Shown: positions 18,389-27,336 of the stretch, one piece after another
How positions within the stretch are numbered: the stretch's first letter is position 1
Layout: each line of letters begins with the position of its first letter
Assembly (NCBI GenBank): GCA_028281105.1
Contig: JANQKQ010000033.1
Span: 1-64,000, forward strand
Source of the DNA: Rhizobiaceae bacterium
GTDB lineage: Bacteria; Pseudomonadota; Alphaproteobacteria; Rhizobiales; Rhizobiaceae
Length of the DNA stretch: 64,000 nucleotides
Direction of reading: 5' to 3'
Notes under the pieces: model-generated
What the model was told of the DNA's origin: nothing
Databases searched by the model: none
Seen by the model: only the letters and a program-made list of their open reading frames with translations
Made by a program: the position numbers and the translations under genes

Positions 18389-19402
18389 GTGTCTCACCTG
18401 CTGAACCGACTGTTGGCCGAGAAGAGCGTGCTGATGGCCGATGGCGCCACCGGCACCAACCTGTTCGATATTGGGCTGGCTTCCGGCGAAGCGCCGGAAC
18501 TGTGGAACGAAAGCACATCGGACAAGATCACCGACATGCATCGCGGTTTCGTCGATGCCGGCGCCGACATCATCCTGACCAACTCTTTCGGCGGCACCCG
18601 CCACCGCCTGAAGCTGCACCACGCCGACGACCGCGTTTTCGAATTGAACGAGAAGGCGGCGAAACTGGCGCGCGCGGCCGCCGACGGTGCGGGCCGGCCG
18701 GTGGTCGTCGCCGGTTCCGTCGGGCCGACGGGCGAACTGCTGGCGCCGCTGGGCGCGCTCACCCAGGCCGATGCGCAGGAGGCCTTCGTCGAACAGATCG
18801 CCGGGCTGAAATCCGGTGGCGTCGACGCGATCTGGATCGAGACCATGTCGGCGCCCGAAGAGATGCAGGCCGCCGCACAGGCAGCCGCCGCGTCCGGCCT
18901 GCCCTACGTGCTCACCGCCTCGTTCGATACGGCGGGGCGCACGATGATGGGCATGGCGCCGGGCGACATCCACCGCACGCTGGCGCCGGCCGACGGCTCG
19001 ATCGGGCCGCTCGCGGTGGGTGCGAATTGCGGCGTGGGCGCGTCGGACCTGCTGGCCTCGATCCTGGACATCACCGCCGCCGATCCGAATGCAATCGTCG
19101 TCGCTAAGGCCAATTGCGGCATTCCGGTGATCAAGGGGGACCAGGTGGTCTATTCCGGCTCCCCCGAACTGATGGCGGACTATGCCCGCCTGGCGATCGA
19201 CGCGGGCGCGCGCATCATCGGCGGCTGCTGCGGCACCTCGTGCGAACATCTCACCGCTATGCGCACCGCCATCGACGCCCACCAGCGCAGTGAGCGACCG
19301 AGCCTGGACCAGATCGTGGCCGCCACCGGCGCCCTGGTGAACCAGACCGCGAGCGCTGGCGCAGGCGCACCCAAGCGTGAGCGTCGGCGGCGGCGGGCGT
19401 AA
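18389..19402 (+). CDS. bmt: Homocysteine S-methyltransferase (BHMT/MetH N-domain type)
   Basis: A 337-residue (beta/alpha)8-barrel enzyme that transfers a methyl group to homocysteine to give methionine. Zinc ligands typical of the Pfam S-methyl_trans family are present: Cys at residue 214 (VGANCGVGA) and the pair C280-C281 (IIGGCCGTSCEH). The N-terminal ADGATGTNL and NSFGGTRHRL motifs are also as expected. The start is a GTG at 18389 behind an AGAAGAGG-like site; no in-frame ATG fits better. The C-terminus ends in a polybasic tail (KRERRRRRA) shared in character with other enzymes of this region. Given the corrinoid, pterin and activase proteins nearby, it is most likely the homocysteine half of a split methionine synthase, not a stand-alone betaine enzyme. 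The palindrome at 18344 probably controls it. Confidence 0.9.
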   Translation: MSHLLNRLLAEKSVLMADGATGTNLFDIGLASGEAPELWNESTSDKITDMHRGFVDAGADIILTNSFGGTRHRLKLHHADDRVFELNEKAAKLARAAADGAGRPVVVAGSVGPTGELLAPLGALTQADAQEAFVEQIAGLKSGGVDAIWIETMSAPEEMQAAAQAAAASGLPYVLTASFDTAGRTMMGMAPGDIHRTLAPADGSIGPLAVGANCGVGASDLLASILDITAADPNAIVVAKANCGIPVIKGDQVVYSGSPELMADYARLAIDAGARIIGGCCGTSCEHLTAMRTAIDAHQRSERPSLDQIVAATGALVNQTASAGAGAPKRERRRRRA

Positions 19403-19412
19403 AAGGTCGGCC

Positions 19413-20201
19413 CTAAGCACGTCCATCTGGCCGACTTGGTGTCCCCCGATACGAGGCCATGTGAAAGCGCACCTGCGCACCGTCGTAGCGATATGCCTGG
19501 CCCACCGGGCAGGCATCGCGGGCGCGGCAGCCTAGTTCGATGCATTGCGGATCGCCGCTACGATCGAGCCAGCTGTAGCAAGCTTTCACGTCGAGACCGG
19601 ACGGTGAGAACGCATCCACCGGACAGGCGCTCAGACACGGCTTGTCAGCGCAAGAGTCACAAGGATGGGCCGGAGCGGCACGCGCGGTCATCGATCTATG
19701 CGCGCTGTCGGCCAGGCTTTGATCGGCAAAAATCAGCGCGCCGCGAAAGGCGTGCCACAGGCCGAGTTGCGGGTGGATCAACATCCCCAGCGGGGAATGG
19801 CTCATGCCGGTCGCGGCCCGCGCCCAGCGCTGGAACGGCGCGCGGTGAGCGCCGAAGGGAAAGACAACCCGTGCTCCCTGCCCTTGAAACAAGTCGCCGA
19901 GAACCTCGCCTAGAACCCTCTCGGTCCAGCGGTTAAGCGGATCAGGCTGGCCATCACCTGCTTCGGGCGACCGCGAGAAGACGCGCCACATGGCCGGTCC
20001 GGCGTTGGCGATCAGCAGGCCGGCAAGCTTTCGGTCCCCATCGCGGCCGGGAAATCCGTCAGGCAGCTGCGATGCCTGCGCCGCGAACCAGCCCATACTC
20101 ACCAGCCCGACGGCGGCGAGCCGTTCGCCCGCCTGCTCCTCGATGGCCCGCAGGGCTGGCCGGATCATCGCATCTATCTGCCCGGCGGCTTGAGCCGCCA
20201 T
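19413..20201 (-). CDS. 4Fe-4S ferredoxin-like protein (two-cluster, QueG-like C-terminus)
   Basis: A 262-residue soluble protein. The C-terminal third holds two sets of iron-sulfur cysteines: HPCDSCADKPCLSACPVDAF (CxxC-x4-CxxxCP) and CYSW... with CIELGCRARDACPVGQ. The N-terminal part (about residues 1-170) has no motif I recognise but resembles the scaffold before the clusters in QueG and reductive-dehalogenase-like proteins. It follows the mttB-like gene on the same strand with a 65-bp gap and meets the bmt gene tail to tail. Because of that position it may pass electrons to the corrinoid protein, but this is inference. A generic ferredoxin role is the alternative. Confidence 0.7.
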   Translation of the reverse strand: MAAQAAGQIDAMIRPALRAIEEQAGERLAAVGLVSMGWFAAQASQLPDGFPGRDGDRKLAGLLIANAGPAMWRVFSRSPEAGDGQPDPLNRWTERVLGEVLGDLFQGQGARVVFPFGAHRAPFQRWARAATGMSHSPLGMLIHPQLGLWHAFRGALIFADQSLADSAHRSMTARAAPAHPCDSCADKPCLSACPVDAFSPSGLDVKACYSWLDRSGDPQCIELGCRARDACPVGQAYRYDGAQVRFHMASYRGTPSRPDGRA

Positions 20202-20266
20202 ACGCTTTCAAGGAACCGGTTGCCGACCTTGCGCCGGCTGTGGGCCTCGCCCGCGAGGTCCCGGTT

Positions 20267-21829
20267 TCAGGTGAACGCGTCGGGCATGGATTCCTTCTTC
20301 TTGGCGATGAAGTCTGTGAGCGCCTCGTCGATCGCCGCATCGAGTGCGGGCGGCTCGTAGCTTGCAAGCCAGGCCCGCGCGATCTCGTTGGCGCGCTGGG
20401 GCGAGCGCTTGGCGCCGTCGATCTCCCACTGCTCGAAGGAATTGTTGTCGGCCGAGCGCGTGGTGAAAAACGCGGTCTGGAAGTTGGCCTGGGTGTGTGC
20501 GCAGCCCAGATAGTGGCCGCCCGGCCCGACCTCCTCGATCGCCGACAGCGCCTGACCGTTTTCAGACACATCGACCCCGGCCGCAAATTTCTGGTGCGCT
20601 TCGAGTTGCTCGCAGTCGAGAATGAACTTCTCGTAGGACGAGACCAGCCCACCCTCCAGCCAACCGGCCGAGTGCAGCATGAAGTTGACGCCGGCGGCCA
20701 TCGCCGGCCACAGGGTGTTGGCGCTCTCGTAAGCGGCCTGCGCATCGGGCACTTTCGAGCCGGTCAGCGAACCGCCCGAACGGAACGGCAGGTTGTAGCG
20801 CCGGGCGAACTGGGCAGCGCCCAGCAGTACCTGTGCCGGCTCCGGGGTGCCGAAGGTGGGTGCGCCCGACTGCATGGAAATCGCGGTGGCGAAGGTGCCC
20901 ATGATCACCGGCGCGCCCGCCCGGCACAGCTGCGAAAACGCGATCGCCGCCTGCGCCTCGGCCAACACCTGGGTGAGCGTGCCGGCCACGGTCACCGGGC
21001 TCATGGCGCCGCCGACGATGAACGGCGAGATGATCGTAGCCTGGCCGGCCCGGGCGTACACTTTGAGCGCGCCGGCCATGGTCGCGTCGATCACCATGGG
21101 CGAATTGATGTTGATCAGGCTGGTGAGCACGCAGTGGTTGTCGACGAAATCGGCGCCGAACAGCAGTTTCGCCATCTCGACGGTGTCTTCGGCCCGCTCG
21201 GGCGCGGTCACCGATCCCATGAACGGCTTGTCGGAGTATTTGATGTGAGAATAGACCATGTCGAGGTGGCGTTTGTTGACCGCCACGTCGACCGGCTCGC
21301 ACACCGTGCCGCCGGAATGGTGCATCGCCGGCGCCATATAGGCCAACTTCACCAGGTTGCGGAAATCCTCCAGCGTGGCGTAACGGCGCTCGCCTTCCAG
21401 ATCGCGGATGAACGGCGGGCCGTAGACCGGGGCGAAGACGGTGGCGTTGCCGCCGATCTCCACCGAGCGCTCGGAATTGCGCGCGTGCTGGGTGAACGTG
21501 GCCGGCGCCGTCTTCATCAGCTCGCGGCACAGGCCGACGGGAAAATGCACGCGCTCGCCTTGCACGTCCGCGCCCGCTTCGCGCCACATGGCCAGCGCCT
21601 CTTCGTCCTCGCGGAACTCGATGCCGATCTCCTCGAGCACCTTGTCGGCATTGGCCTCGATGACCGCCATCGCCTCTTCGTCGAGCACGTCCATCGGCGG
21701 CAGGGTGCGCCGGATATAGGCGAACGAGCCGAGCCTGACGCCCGAGCGCGATTGGCGCCGGCCGGCCGCGCCGCCGCGCGCCTTGCGGCCGGAGCGCTGG
21801 TTTTCGCGGGTTTGAGCGGCTTCGTTCAT
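20267..21829 (-). CDS. MttB-family (non-pyrrolysine) methylamine:corrinoid methyltransferase
   Basis: A 520-residue member of the trimethylamine methyltransferase (MttB) superfamily. These TIM-barrel enzymes move a methyl group from a methylated amine to Co(I) of a partner corrinoid protein. Segments such as HHSGGTVCEPVDVAVNKRHL, SVTAPERAEDTVEMA and LTSLININSPMVID are family-like. The frame is full-length without an in-frame amber codon, so it lacks the pyrrolysine of true MttB and belongs with the MtgB-like enzymes, whose known substrates are quaternary amines such as glycine betaine. The exact substrate is unknown. The first 35 residues are Arg-rich and poorly structured (ENQRSGRKARGGAAGRRQSR), an extension absent from a minimal barrel. 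The corrinoid protein gene lies divergently 288 bp upstream. Confidence 0.88.
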   Translation of the reverse strand: MNEAAQTRENQRSGRKARGGAAGRRQSRSGVRLGSFAYIRRTLPPMDVLDEEAMAVIEANADKVLEEIGIEFREDEEALAMWREAGADVQGERVHFPVGLCRELMKTAPATFTQHARNSERSVEIGGNATVFAPVYGPPFIRDLEGERRYATLEDFRNLVKLAYMAPAMHHSGGTVCEPVDVAVNKRHLDMVYSHIKYSDKPFMGSVTAPERAEDTVEMAKLLFGADFVDNHCVLTSLININSPMVIDATMAGALKVYARAGQATIISPFIVGGAMSPVTVAGTLTQVLAEAQAAIAFSQLCRAGAPVIMGTFATAISMQSGAPTFGTPEPAQVLLGAAQFARRYNLPFRSGGSLTGSKVPDAQAAYESANTLWPAMAAGVNFMLHSAGWLEGGLVSSYEKFILDCEQLEAHQKFAAGVDVSENGQALSAIEEVGPGGHYLGCAHTQANFQTAFFTTRSADNNSFEQWEIDGAKRSPQRANEIARAWLASYEPPALDAAIDEALTDFIAKKKESMPDAFT

Positions 21830-22117
21830 CGTCTCGATCCAAATTGCGCCGGAGGTGAAAACGTGCGCCCCATATGCCAGCAGCGGGCCACATCACGGCT
21901 TGTCCCGATGCGCCGCGCCCTGACGTTTTAGAAACAGGCCCTGGCGACCGTCAAATCGGCTAAAACGCCCGGAAGTCGCATTTGCCTCGCGCGACGTCGC
22001 GAAATTGGCGTTTAGGCGCTGATTTTCATTGCTAAATCGGGCAAACCGGATAAACGTCCGCAAATTGGCTTGTCAGCGCATGGGCGCCGCGAACGGATCG
22101 CCCCCAGGGAGAATGCG

Positions 22118-22822
<705 letters not shown>

Positions 22823-22837
22823 CTGCGTCACGAACCT

Positions 22838-23281
22838 TCAGCGGTCCGCCTTTCCGTACACCAATGCGATCGCCAGACCGGAAAGGGCGAACTGCAGCGC
22901 GTAATAGACGGTTTCCAAAGCCAGGAATGTGGGCAGCGACGTGACGTTCTGCTTGCCGGCCTCGGCCAACACGGCGCAGCTGGCGATGAACATGCCGGCG
23001 AAGAAGCCGAACACCAGCCCCTCTTTCGCCGGCCGCTCGCGCCGGCACAGGTGCGGATAGACGTAGGCCAGGATCAGCGCCTGAACGAGCATCGACGACA
23101 GGCCGAGCGGCACGATGGGCTGTTCGCGGGTGAAGATGGCCAGTTCGGCGTAAAGGTTGGCGAAAAGCATCAAATGCCACATCGTCGCGGCGACAAATGT
23201 CACGACCAGATAGGCGAGAACGGCTAACCCGTATCTTGTCCTGTCGATCGGCCGGGGCCGGACTGCTTGTTTACTGGTCAT
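22838..23281 (-). CDS. Four-helix membrane protein, unknown
   Basis: A 147-residue protein with four predicted transmembrane segments (about 20-40, 60-80, 88-108 and 120-142) and a short basic N-terminus. I recognise no catalytic motif. The start ATG at 23281 is 6 bp from the stop of the glutathione S-transferase gene, so the two are one operon under the paired palindromes at 23923-23981. Similar small membrane proteins are often found near ArsR/SRPBCC gene pairs, but no function is established from this sequence. Confidence 0.7.
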   Translation of the reverse strand: MTSKQAVRPRPIDRTRYGLAVLAYLVVTFVAATMWHLMLFANLYAELAIFTREQPIVPLGLSSMLVQALILAYVYPHLCRRERPAKEGLVFGFFAGMFIASCAVLAEAGKQNVTSLPTFLALETVYYALQFALSGLAIALVYGKADR

Positions 23282-23287
23282 GATCGT

Positions 23288-23893
23288 TCACCCCGTCACC
23301 GGTGCGGTCTGAAGGAAACTCGGCCGCTGCTTGAATTTTTCGAACCACGCTGCGATCCCTGGGAACCGCTCCAGTTCACCGCCGCACATCTGATAAAGCG
23401 CCAGGGTGCTGGCGACCGCCAGGTCGGCTAAGGTCGGCGTTCCGCCTATGCCGTTCTTAGACCCGAGCCCCGTTTCCAGAATGTCCAGCGCCTCGATGGC
23501 CTTTTCCCCTGATCTTGCGACGCCAGCCTCGCTATCCGCGCCGCCCATGCGCGCATGGATGGCGATGGCCTGGATGGGCGGGTTGAGTTGGGTGTGGGTC
23601 CAGTCCAACCATCGGTCGACATCGGCTCGTGCGGCCGGTTCGGCCGGGTACCATTCCCCTGCCCCATGTCTCGCGGCCAGATATTTCATGATCGCGTGCG
23701 ACTCCGGCAGGACGAGGCCTTCGTTTTCCAGAACCGGCACTTGGCCGGCCGGATTGAGCTTGAGAAACTCCGCCGACTTGTGCTCGCCGGTCTCCAGCGA
23801 GACCAGGGCCAGTTCCGGTTCGACGCCCAGTTCGCCGCAAAGCATCAACACGCGGCGGCAGTGCTGGGAGAATGGGTGGGTGTACAGTTTCAT
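23288..23893 (-). CDS. Glutathione S-transferase
   Basis: A 201-residue cytoplasmic GST. The thioredoxin-fold N-domain is clear: MKLYTHPFSQHCRRVLMLCGELG, LNPAGQVPVLENEGLVLPESHAIMKYLA with the cis-Pro and the E-S glutathione-binding pair. The all-helical C-domain follows (LADLAVASTLALYQMCG). I chose the ATG at 23893 because GAAGGGA lies about 8 nt upstream. It is divergent from an ArsR regulator with two identical-type palindromes in the 99-bp gap. The substrate is unknown; detoxification of an electrophile is the usual role. Confidence 0.9.
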   Translation of the reverse strand: MKLYTHPFSQHCRRVLMLCGELGVEPELALVSLETGEHKSAEFLKLNPAGQVPVLENEGLVLPESHAIMKYLAARHGAGEWYPAEPAARADVDRWLDWTHTQLNPPIQAIAIHARMGGADSEAGVARSGEKAIEALDILETGLGSKNGIGGTPTLADLAVASTLALYQMCGGELERFPGIAAWFEKFKQRPSFLQTAPVTG

Positions 23894-23922
23894 GCCAACG
23901 TTCCCTTCGGTCATTGCCTTTT

Positions 23923-23940
23923 CACAAGTGTTCGCTTGTG
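23923..23940. promoter_or_regulatory. ArsR operator candidate 1 (CACAAG...CTTGTG)
   Basis: CACAAGTGTTCGCTTGTG is an inverted repeat (CACAAG/CTTGTG) 30 bp upstream of the GST start. A copy differing at a single base lies 41 bp away, about four helical turns, on the same DNA face. Confidence 0.75.
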
Positions 23941-23963
23941 GTATAGATCGAAAAAGCTACAAA

Positions 23964-23981
23964 CACAAGTGATCGCTTGTG
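23964..23981. promoter_or_regulatory. ArsR operator candidate 2 (CACAAG...CTTGTG)
   Basis: CACAAGTGATCGCTTGTG ends one base before the AAAGGA ribosome binding site of the arsR-type gene. Repressor bound here would block transcription of its own gene. Confidence 0.75.
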
Positions 23982-23992
23982 AAAGGATCGCC

Positions 23993-24295
23993 GTGAGCGA
24001 ACAGACCGCCCTGAAGGCCATCGCCGAGCCGCGCCGACGCGAGTTGCTGGAACTGCTGCGCGACGAGGGAACGCTGTCGGTCGGAGAACTGGCCGACCGG
24101 GTCGAAGTCACCCAGCAGGCGGTCAGCCTGCACTTGAAAGTTCTCGAAGATGCCGGGCTGGTGGAGGCGCGCCGCCAGGGCACGCGTCACCTGTACGCGG
24201 TTCGCCCGGAAGGCTTCAAACCGGTGCAGGAGTTCGTCGAAGGCTTCTGGGGCGAACATCTTCACAGGCTCAAGGACACGCTCGAGGGGAAATGA
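23993..24295 (+). CDS. ArsR-family transcriptional regulator
   Basis: A 100-residue winged-helix protein. The N-terminal ALKAIAEPRRRELLELL and the recognition region LSVGELADRVEVTQQAVSLHLKVLEDAGLVEARRQGTRHLYAV are classic. There is no metal-binding Cys pair, so it belongs with the non-metal ArsR group that commonly pairs with SRPBCC (AHSA1) proteins. The start is a GTG at 23993 with AAAGGA about 7 nt upstream. Its stop overlaps the next gene start (ATGA). It probably represses itself and the divergent GST operon through the two palindromes. Confidence 0.92.
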   Translation: MSEQTALKAIAEPRRRELLELLRDEGTLSVGELADRVEVTQQAVSLHLKVLEDAGLVEARRQGTRHLYAVRPEGFKPVQEFVEGFWGEHLHRLKDTLEGK

Positions 24296-24741
24296 GCGAG
24301 ACCTTCACCACCTCGATCGAGATCGAAGCGCCGCCGGACGAAGTCTACGATCACTTCGTGCGTCCGGAGTTGCTGGTGCGCTGGATGGGGGAATTCGCCC
24401 GGCTCGACGCGGTCGCCGGCGGCATGTTCTCGGTCGACATCGACGGGGTGCTGATCCGAGGCGAGTTCACGCTGCTGGAACGCCCCAACCGGATCGAAGT
24501 CGCATGGGGAGAGGCGGGAAACGGCGATATGCCGCCCGGTTCGACCAAACTGTCGATTTCGCTTACGGCGGTGGAGAGCGGCACGTTCCTGGAACTCACC
24601 CATTCCGGCCTGGTGCCCGCCGAGGCGGAAAAACACGCGTACGGCTGGCCGCATTTCATGGCGCGGCTGGCGGTCGCCGCACCCGGTGGCGATCCCGGCC
24701 CCTATCCGTGGAAGCTGCAGGAAGCTGGTGGACAGGGTTGA
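24292..24741 (+). CDS. SRPBCC (AHSA1-like) protein
   Basis: A 149-residue START/Bet v1-fold protein. The opening TTSIEIEAPPDEVYDHFVRPELLVRWMGEFARLDAVAGGMFSVDI is typical of Activator of Hsp90 ATPase-like SRPBCC proteins, followed by RIEVAWGEAG, TFLELTHSGLV and a GWPHFMARLAVAAPG segment. Such proteins bind a hydrophobic ligand, and with an ArsR partner they usually serve as its accessory or ligand-binding element. It is translationally coupled to the regulator by a 4-bp overlap. The ligand is unknown. Confidence 0.88.
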   Translation: MSETFTTSIEIEAPPDEVYDHFVRPELLVRWMGEFARLDAVAGGMFSVDIDGVLIRGEFTLLERPNRIEVAWGEAGNGDMPPGSTKLSISLTAVESGTFLELTHSGLVPAEAEKHAYGWPHFMARLAVAAPGGDPGPYPWKLQEAGGQG

Positions 24742-24803
24742 AATCGGCCACTGCCTGGCGCACGCAAAGCCTCCGAAACCCACATTGGTGCTAGTATGGC
24801 CTC

Positions 24804-25250
24804 ATGACCGATTGGACTATCCGCCCCGCCACAGCCCAGGACGCAGGCCCCCTCGGCCGGTGCATCGAAGCCGCTTATGAGATCTATGCCGGCCGCGTTA
24901 CCGATTTGCCGGCGGTATCCGACGGCGTTGATCAACACATCGAAAACGACCTCGTCTTCGTCGCGGTGGGCGACGGCGCGGTCATCGGCGGGCTGGTCCT
25001 CGTGCCGGGCGATGACGCCATGTTGCTCGCCAATGTGGCGGTCGACCCGGCATGCACCGGAATGGGTCTGGGCCGCGCGCTGATCGAGCTGGCCGAAGCC
25101 CAGTGCCGCGAGCACGGCCTTTCGGTGCTGAAACTGTCCACCCATGTAGACATGGCCGAGAACGTCGCGCTGTACGAACATCTGGGCTGGCGCGAGACCG
25201 GGCGATCGGGCAACAAGGTGTATATGGAAAAGCACTTGACCGCGGCGTAG
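24804..25250 (+). CDS. GNAT-family N-acetyltransferase
   Basis: A 148-residue acetyltransferase. The acetyl-CoA motif A is LLANVAVDPACTGMGLGRALIELAEAQCREHG, containing the expected (Q/R)xxGxG/A-like TGMGLG loop, and motif B follows as YEHLGWRETGRSG. The N-terminus (WTIRPATAQDAGPLGRCIEAAYE) is standard. The substrate (amine, protein N-terminus or antibiotic) cannot be deduced. It stands 62 bp after the SRPBCC gene and could be co-transcribed. Confidence 0.9.
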   Translation: MTDWTIRPATAQDAGPLGRCIEAAYEIYAGRVTDLPAVSDGVDQHIENDLVFVAVGDGAVIGGLVLVPGDDAMLLANVAVDPACTGMGLGRALIELAEAQCREHGLSVLKLSTHVDMAENVALYEHLGWRETGRSGNKVYMEKHLTAA

Positions 25251-25356
25251 AGTCGGCGCGCCCGGTCCGACGCCGGTTTGTCCGCGAAAATCAACTTACC
25301 ATCGCCATGGCGGATTCAGACTGTCGGGCTTGATGCGCATTGGATAAAATCGACCC

Positions 25357-25980
25357 ATGACCCGCGCGAGCAAATCCGAGCCGAAGATCCGCGTCATCGC
25401 CTGCGGCATGATCGCGCGCGAGGTGCTGGCGATCAACGAGCAGCTGGGCTTGGGCCATATCGATCTCAAATGCCTGCCGGCCGAGTTTCATCACACTCCG
25501 CACAAAATCGCACCGGCGATGGAGCGCGCGATTGCCGATGCGCGCGCCGAAGGTTTCGAGCACATCTTCGCCGGCTACGCCGACTGCGGCACCCAGGGCG
25601 AGCTCGACAAGGTGTGCGCCCGTCACGGGGTCGCGCGGCTGTCGGGCCCGCACTGCTTTTCCTTCTACATGGGCAACCGGGCGTTCGCCGAAGCAGGCGA
25701 TGAATATCTGACCACCTTCTTCATCACCGACTTCCTGGCCCGCCATTTCGACACGTTCCTCAAACGCCCGCTGGGTCTCGACCGGCACCCCGAACTCAAG
25801 GACATGTACTTCGCCAACTACACCACGGCGCTTTATCTGGCCCAGACCGACGACCCCGAACTGGACCGGCGCGCGCGGCAAGCGGCCGAATTTCTCGGAC
25901 TGGAATATGAGCGCCGCGTGACCGGATATGGAGACCTGGCCGTGGAACTGGCGGACCTGGCCAAGGAGCCGGCGCAGTAA
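25357..25980 (+). CDS. DUF1638 protein
   Basis: A 207-residue soluble protein that matches the DUF1638 pattern: RVIACGMIAREVLAINEQ at the start, CLPAEFHHTPHKIAPAM, a central FAGYADCGTQGELD with Gly/Cys motif, and RLSGPHCFSFYMGN. Cys and His residues in these motifs could bind a metal or corrinoid. Members are regularly found with MttB-like methyltransferases, corrinoid proteins and RamA-like activases in methanogens and alphaproteobacteria, so a part in corrinoid methyl transfer is likely but its biochemical role is not known. Its gene lies between the corrinoid protein and folate-side genes of the region. Confidence 0.82.
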   Translation: MTRASKSEPKIRVIACGMIAREVLAINEQLGLGHIDLKCLPAEFHHTPHKIAPAMERAIADARAEGFEHIFAGYADCGTQGELDKVCARHGVARLSGPHCFSFYMGNRAFAEAGDEYLTTFFITDFLARHFDTFLKRPLGLDRHPELKDMYFANYTTALYLAQTDDPELDRRARQAAEFLGLEYERRVTGYGDLAVELADLAKEPAQ

Positions 25981-25988
25981 ACCGGCGT

Positions 25989-27236
25989 CTACAAAATCGC
26001 TTCGAGCGCCTCGCAGGTGGCGGCAATGTCATCGGCCGAATTGTAGTGCACGGCCGAAAGCCGCACGACTCCGGTTTGCGGGTCGACGCCCAGGGCCTCC
26101 ATCAGCCGATAGGCGTAGCAGTGGCCGGCGCCGGCCATCACGCCGCGCTCGCCCAGGGCGATGGCGACCGCCATCGGGTTCCTGGCGCAGGTGAACGAAA
26201 CGGTCGGGTGACGAGATCCCACCCGCGCAGACCCGATCAGCCGGACCCCGTTCTTGCCGCGCAGATAGCTCAGCAGCGGTTCGATGATCGCGTTCTCGTG
26301 CCCCTTCCATAGGGCGTTCACCCGATCGGCCCGGGCGCGCAGATTGCCGCCGCCACCGCCGTGGTGCGCGTCGAGCGCCTCGACATAATCGAGCACACCG
26401 GCCGAGGCGGCGATCTGGGCATGGTCGGGCCCGGCCGGATTGAGCCGCTTGCGCACGTCGTCCGCGTTGAAGAAATGGCCTTGGTTGGGCAGTCGTTCGC
26501 CCAGCGGCCCGCGCACCACCATCAGCCCCTGATGCACGCTGTAGACCTTGTACAGGGAGAACAGATAGACGTCGCAGCCGATCGCGCCGACGTCGGGAAG
26601 CGAATGCGGGGCGTGCGAAACCCCGTCGACGACGACCCAGGGAGAACGCGCCGCCTGCTTGGCGATCGCCGTCCATTCGGTCACCGGGTTTTCCTCGCCG
26701 ACGATGTTGGAGCAATGCGGCATGCACACCAGCGCCGTCTTGTCGTTGAGCAGCGCTTCCAGGCCTTCCGCCCCCAGTTGCCCGGTTTCGCCGTCGACGC
26801 GCCATTCGCGAAGGCCCAGGCCGCGTTCCTCGGCCATGCGGCGGATCGCGCCGGTATTGGCCTCATGATCGGCGTTGGTGACGATGATCTCGGCGTCGGG
26901 CTCCAGGATGCCGGCGAAGGCGTGCGCCAGCACATAGGTGTTGGCGGAAGTCGACGGGCCGAAATTGACTTCATCGGGCTTGACGCCCAGCGTCGCCGCC
27001 CAGCGCTCGTAGGCGGCATCCATTGCCGCGCCGGCCGCCATCGACGGCGCGCTGGGATGATAGGGTTGGGTCTTCAGGCGGCGATAGTAGCCGCCCAAAG
27101 CATCGATCGTCTTGCCGCAGGCATACGAGCCGCCGGCGTTCTCCAACGGGCGCTGGCCGGCGAGGCCCGGCTCGGCAAAGGCGGGAAACTGCGCGCGAAC
27201 GAACTCCAGGTCCAGGTCTTGGACTTGTTGAGGCAT
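25989..27236 (-). CDS. Cysteine desulfurase-like aminotransferase class V protein
   Basis: A 415-residue PLP enzyme of the subgroup annotated as cysteine-desulfurase-like. Visible elements are NAGGSYACGKTIDAL, NFGPSTSANTYVLAHAF, NADHEANTGAIRRMAEE with the His that stacks on PLP, VVVDGVSHAPHSLPDV with the PLP-nitrogen Asp, and the Schiff-base Lys in LFSLYKVYSVHQGLMVV. It lacks a clear C-terminal catalytic Cys loop as in IscS/SufS. The start at 27236 has GGAG 7 nt upstream. It meets the DUF1638 gene tail to tail with 8 bp between. The substrate is uncertain; sulfur mobilisation is only one option. Confidence 0.85.
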   Translation of the reverse strand: MPQQVQDLDLEFVRAQFPAFAEPGLAGQRPLENAGGSYACGKTIDALGGYYRRLKTQPYHPSAPSMAAGAAMDAAYERWAATLGVKPDEVNFGPSTSANTYVLAHAFAGILEPDAEIIVTNADHEANTGAIRRMAEERGLGLREWRVDGETGQLGAEGLEALLNDKTALVCMPHCSNIVGEENPVTEWTAIAKQAARSPWVVVDGVSHAPHSLPDVGAIGCDVYLFSLYKVYSVHQGLMVVRGPLGERLPNQGHFFNADDVRKRLNPAGPDHAQIAASAGVLDYVEALDAHHGGGGGNLRARADRVNALWKGHENAIIEPLLSYLRGKNGVRLIGSARVGSRHPTVSFTCARNPMAVAIALGERGVMAGAGHCYAYRLMEALGVDPQTGVVRLSAVHYNSADDIAATCEALEAIL

Positions 27237-27336
27237 CGATGGCTCCATTTGTCGAAGGACGGCAGGCCGCCGCATATGGAACCATCAACAAACCGCGCCA
27301 CTACCGGTCAGTCAAGAGCGTGCCTTTGTCGGCGTC

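Noticed and set aside
20267..21829. Pyrrolysine-containing MttB
   Set aside because: The frame is open throughout with a single TGA at the end. No amber codon interrupts it.
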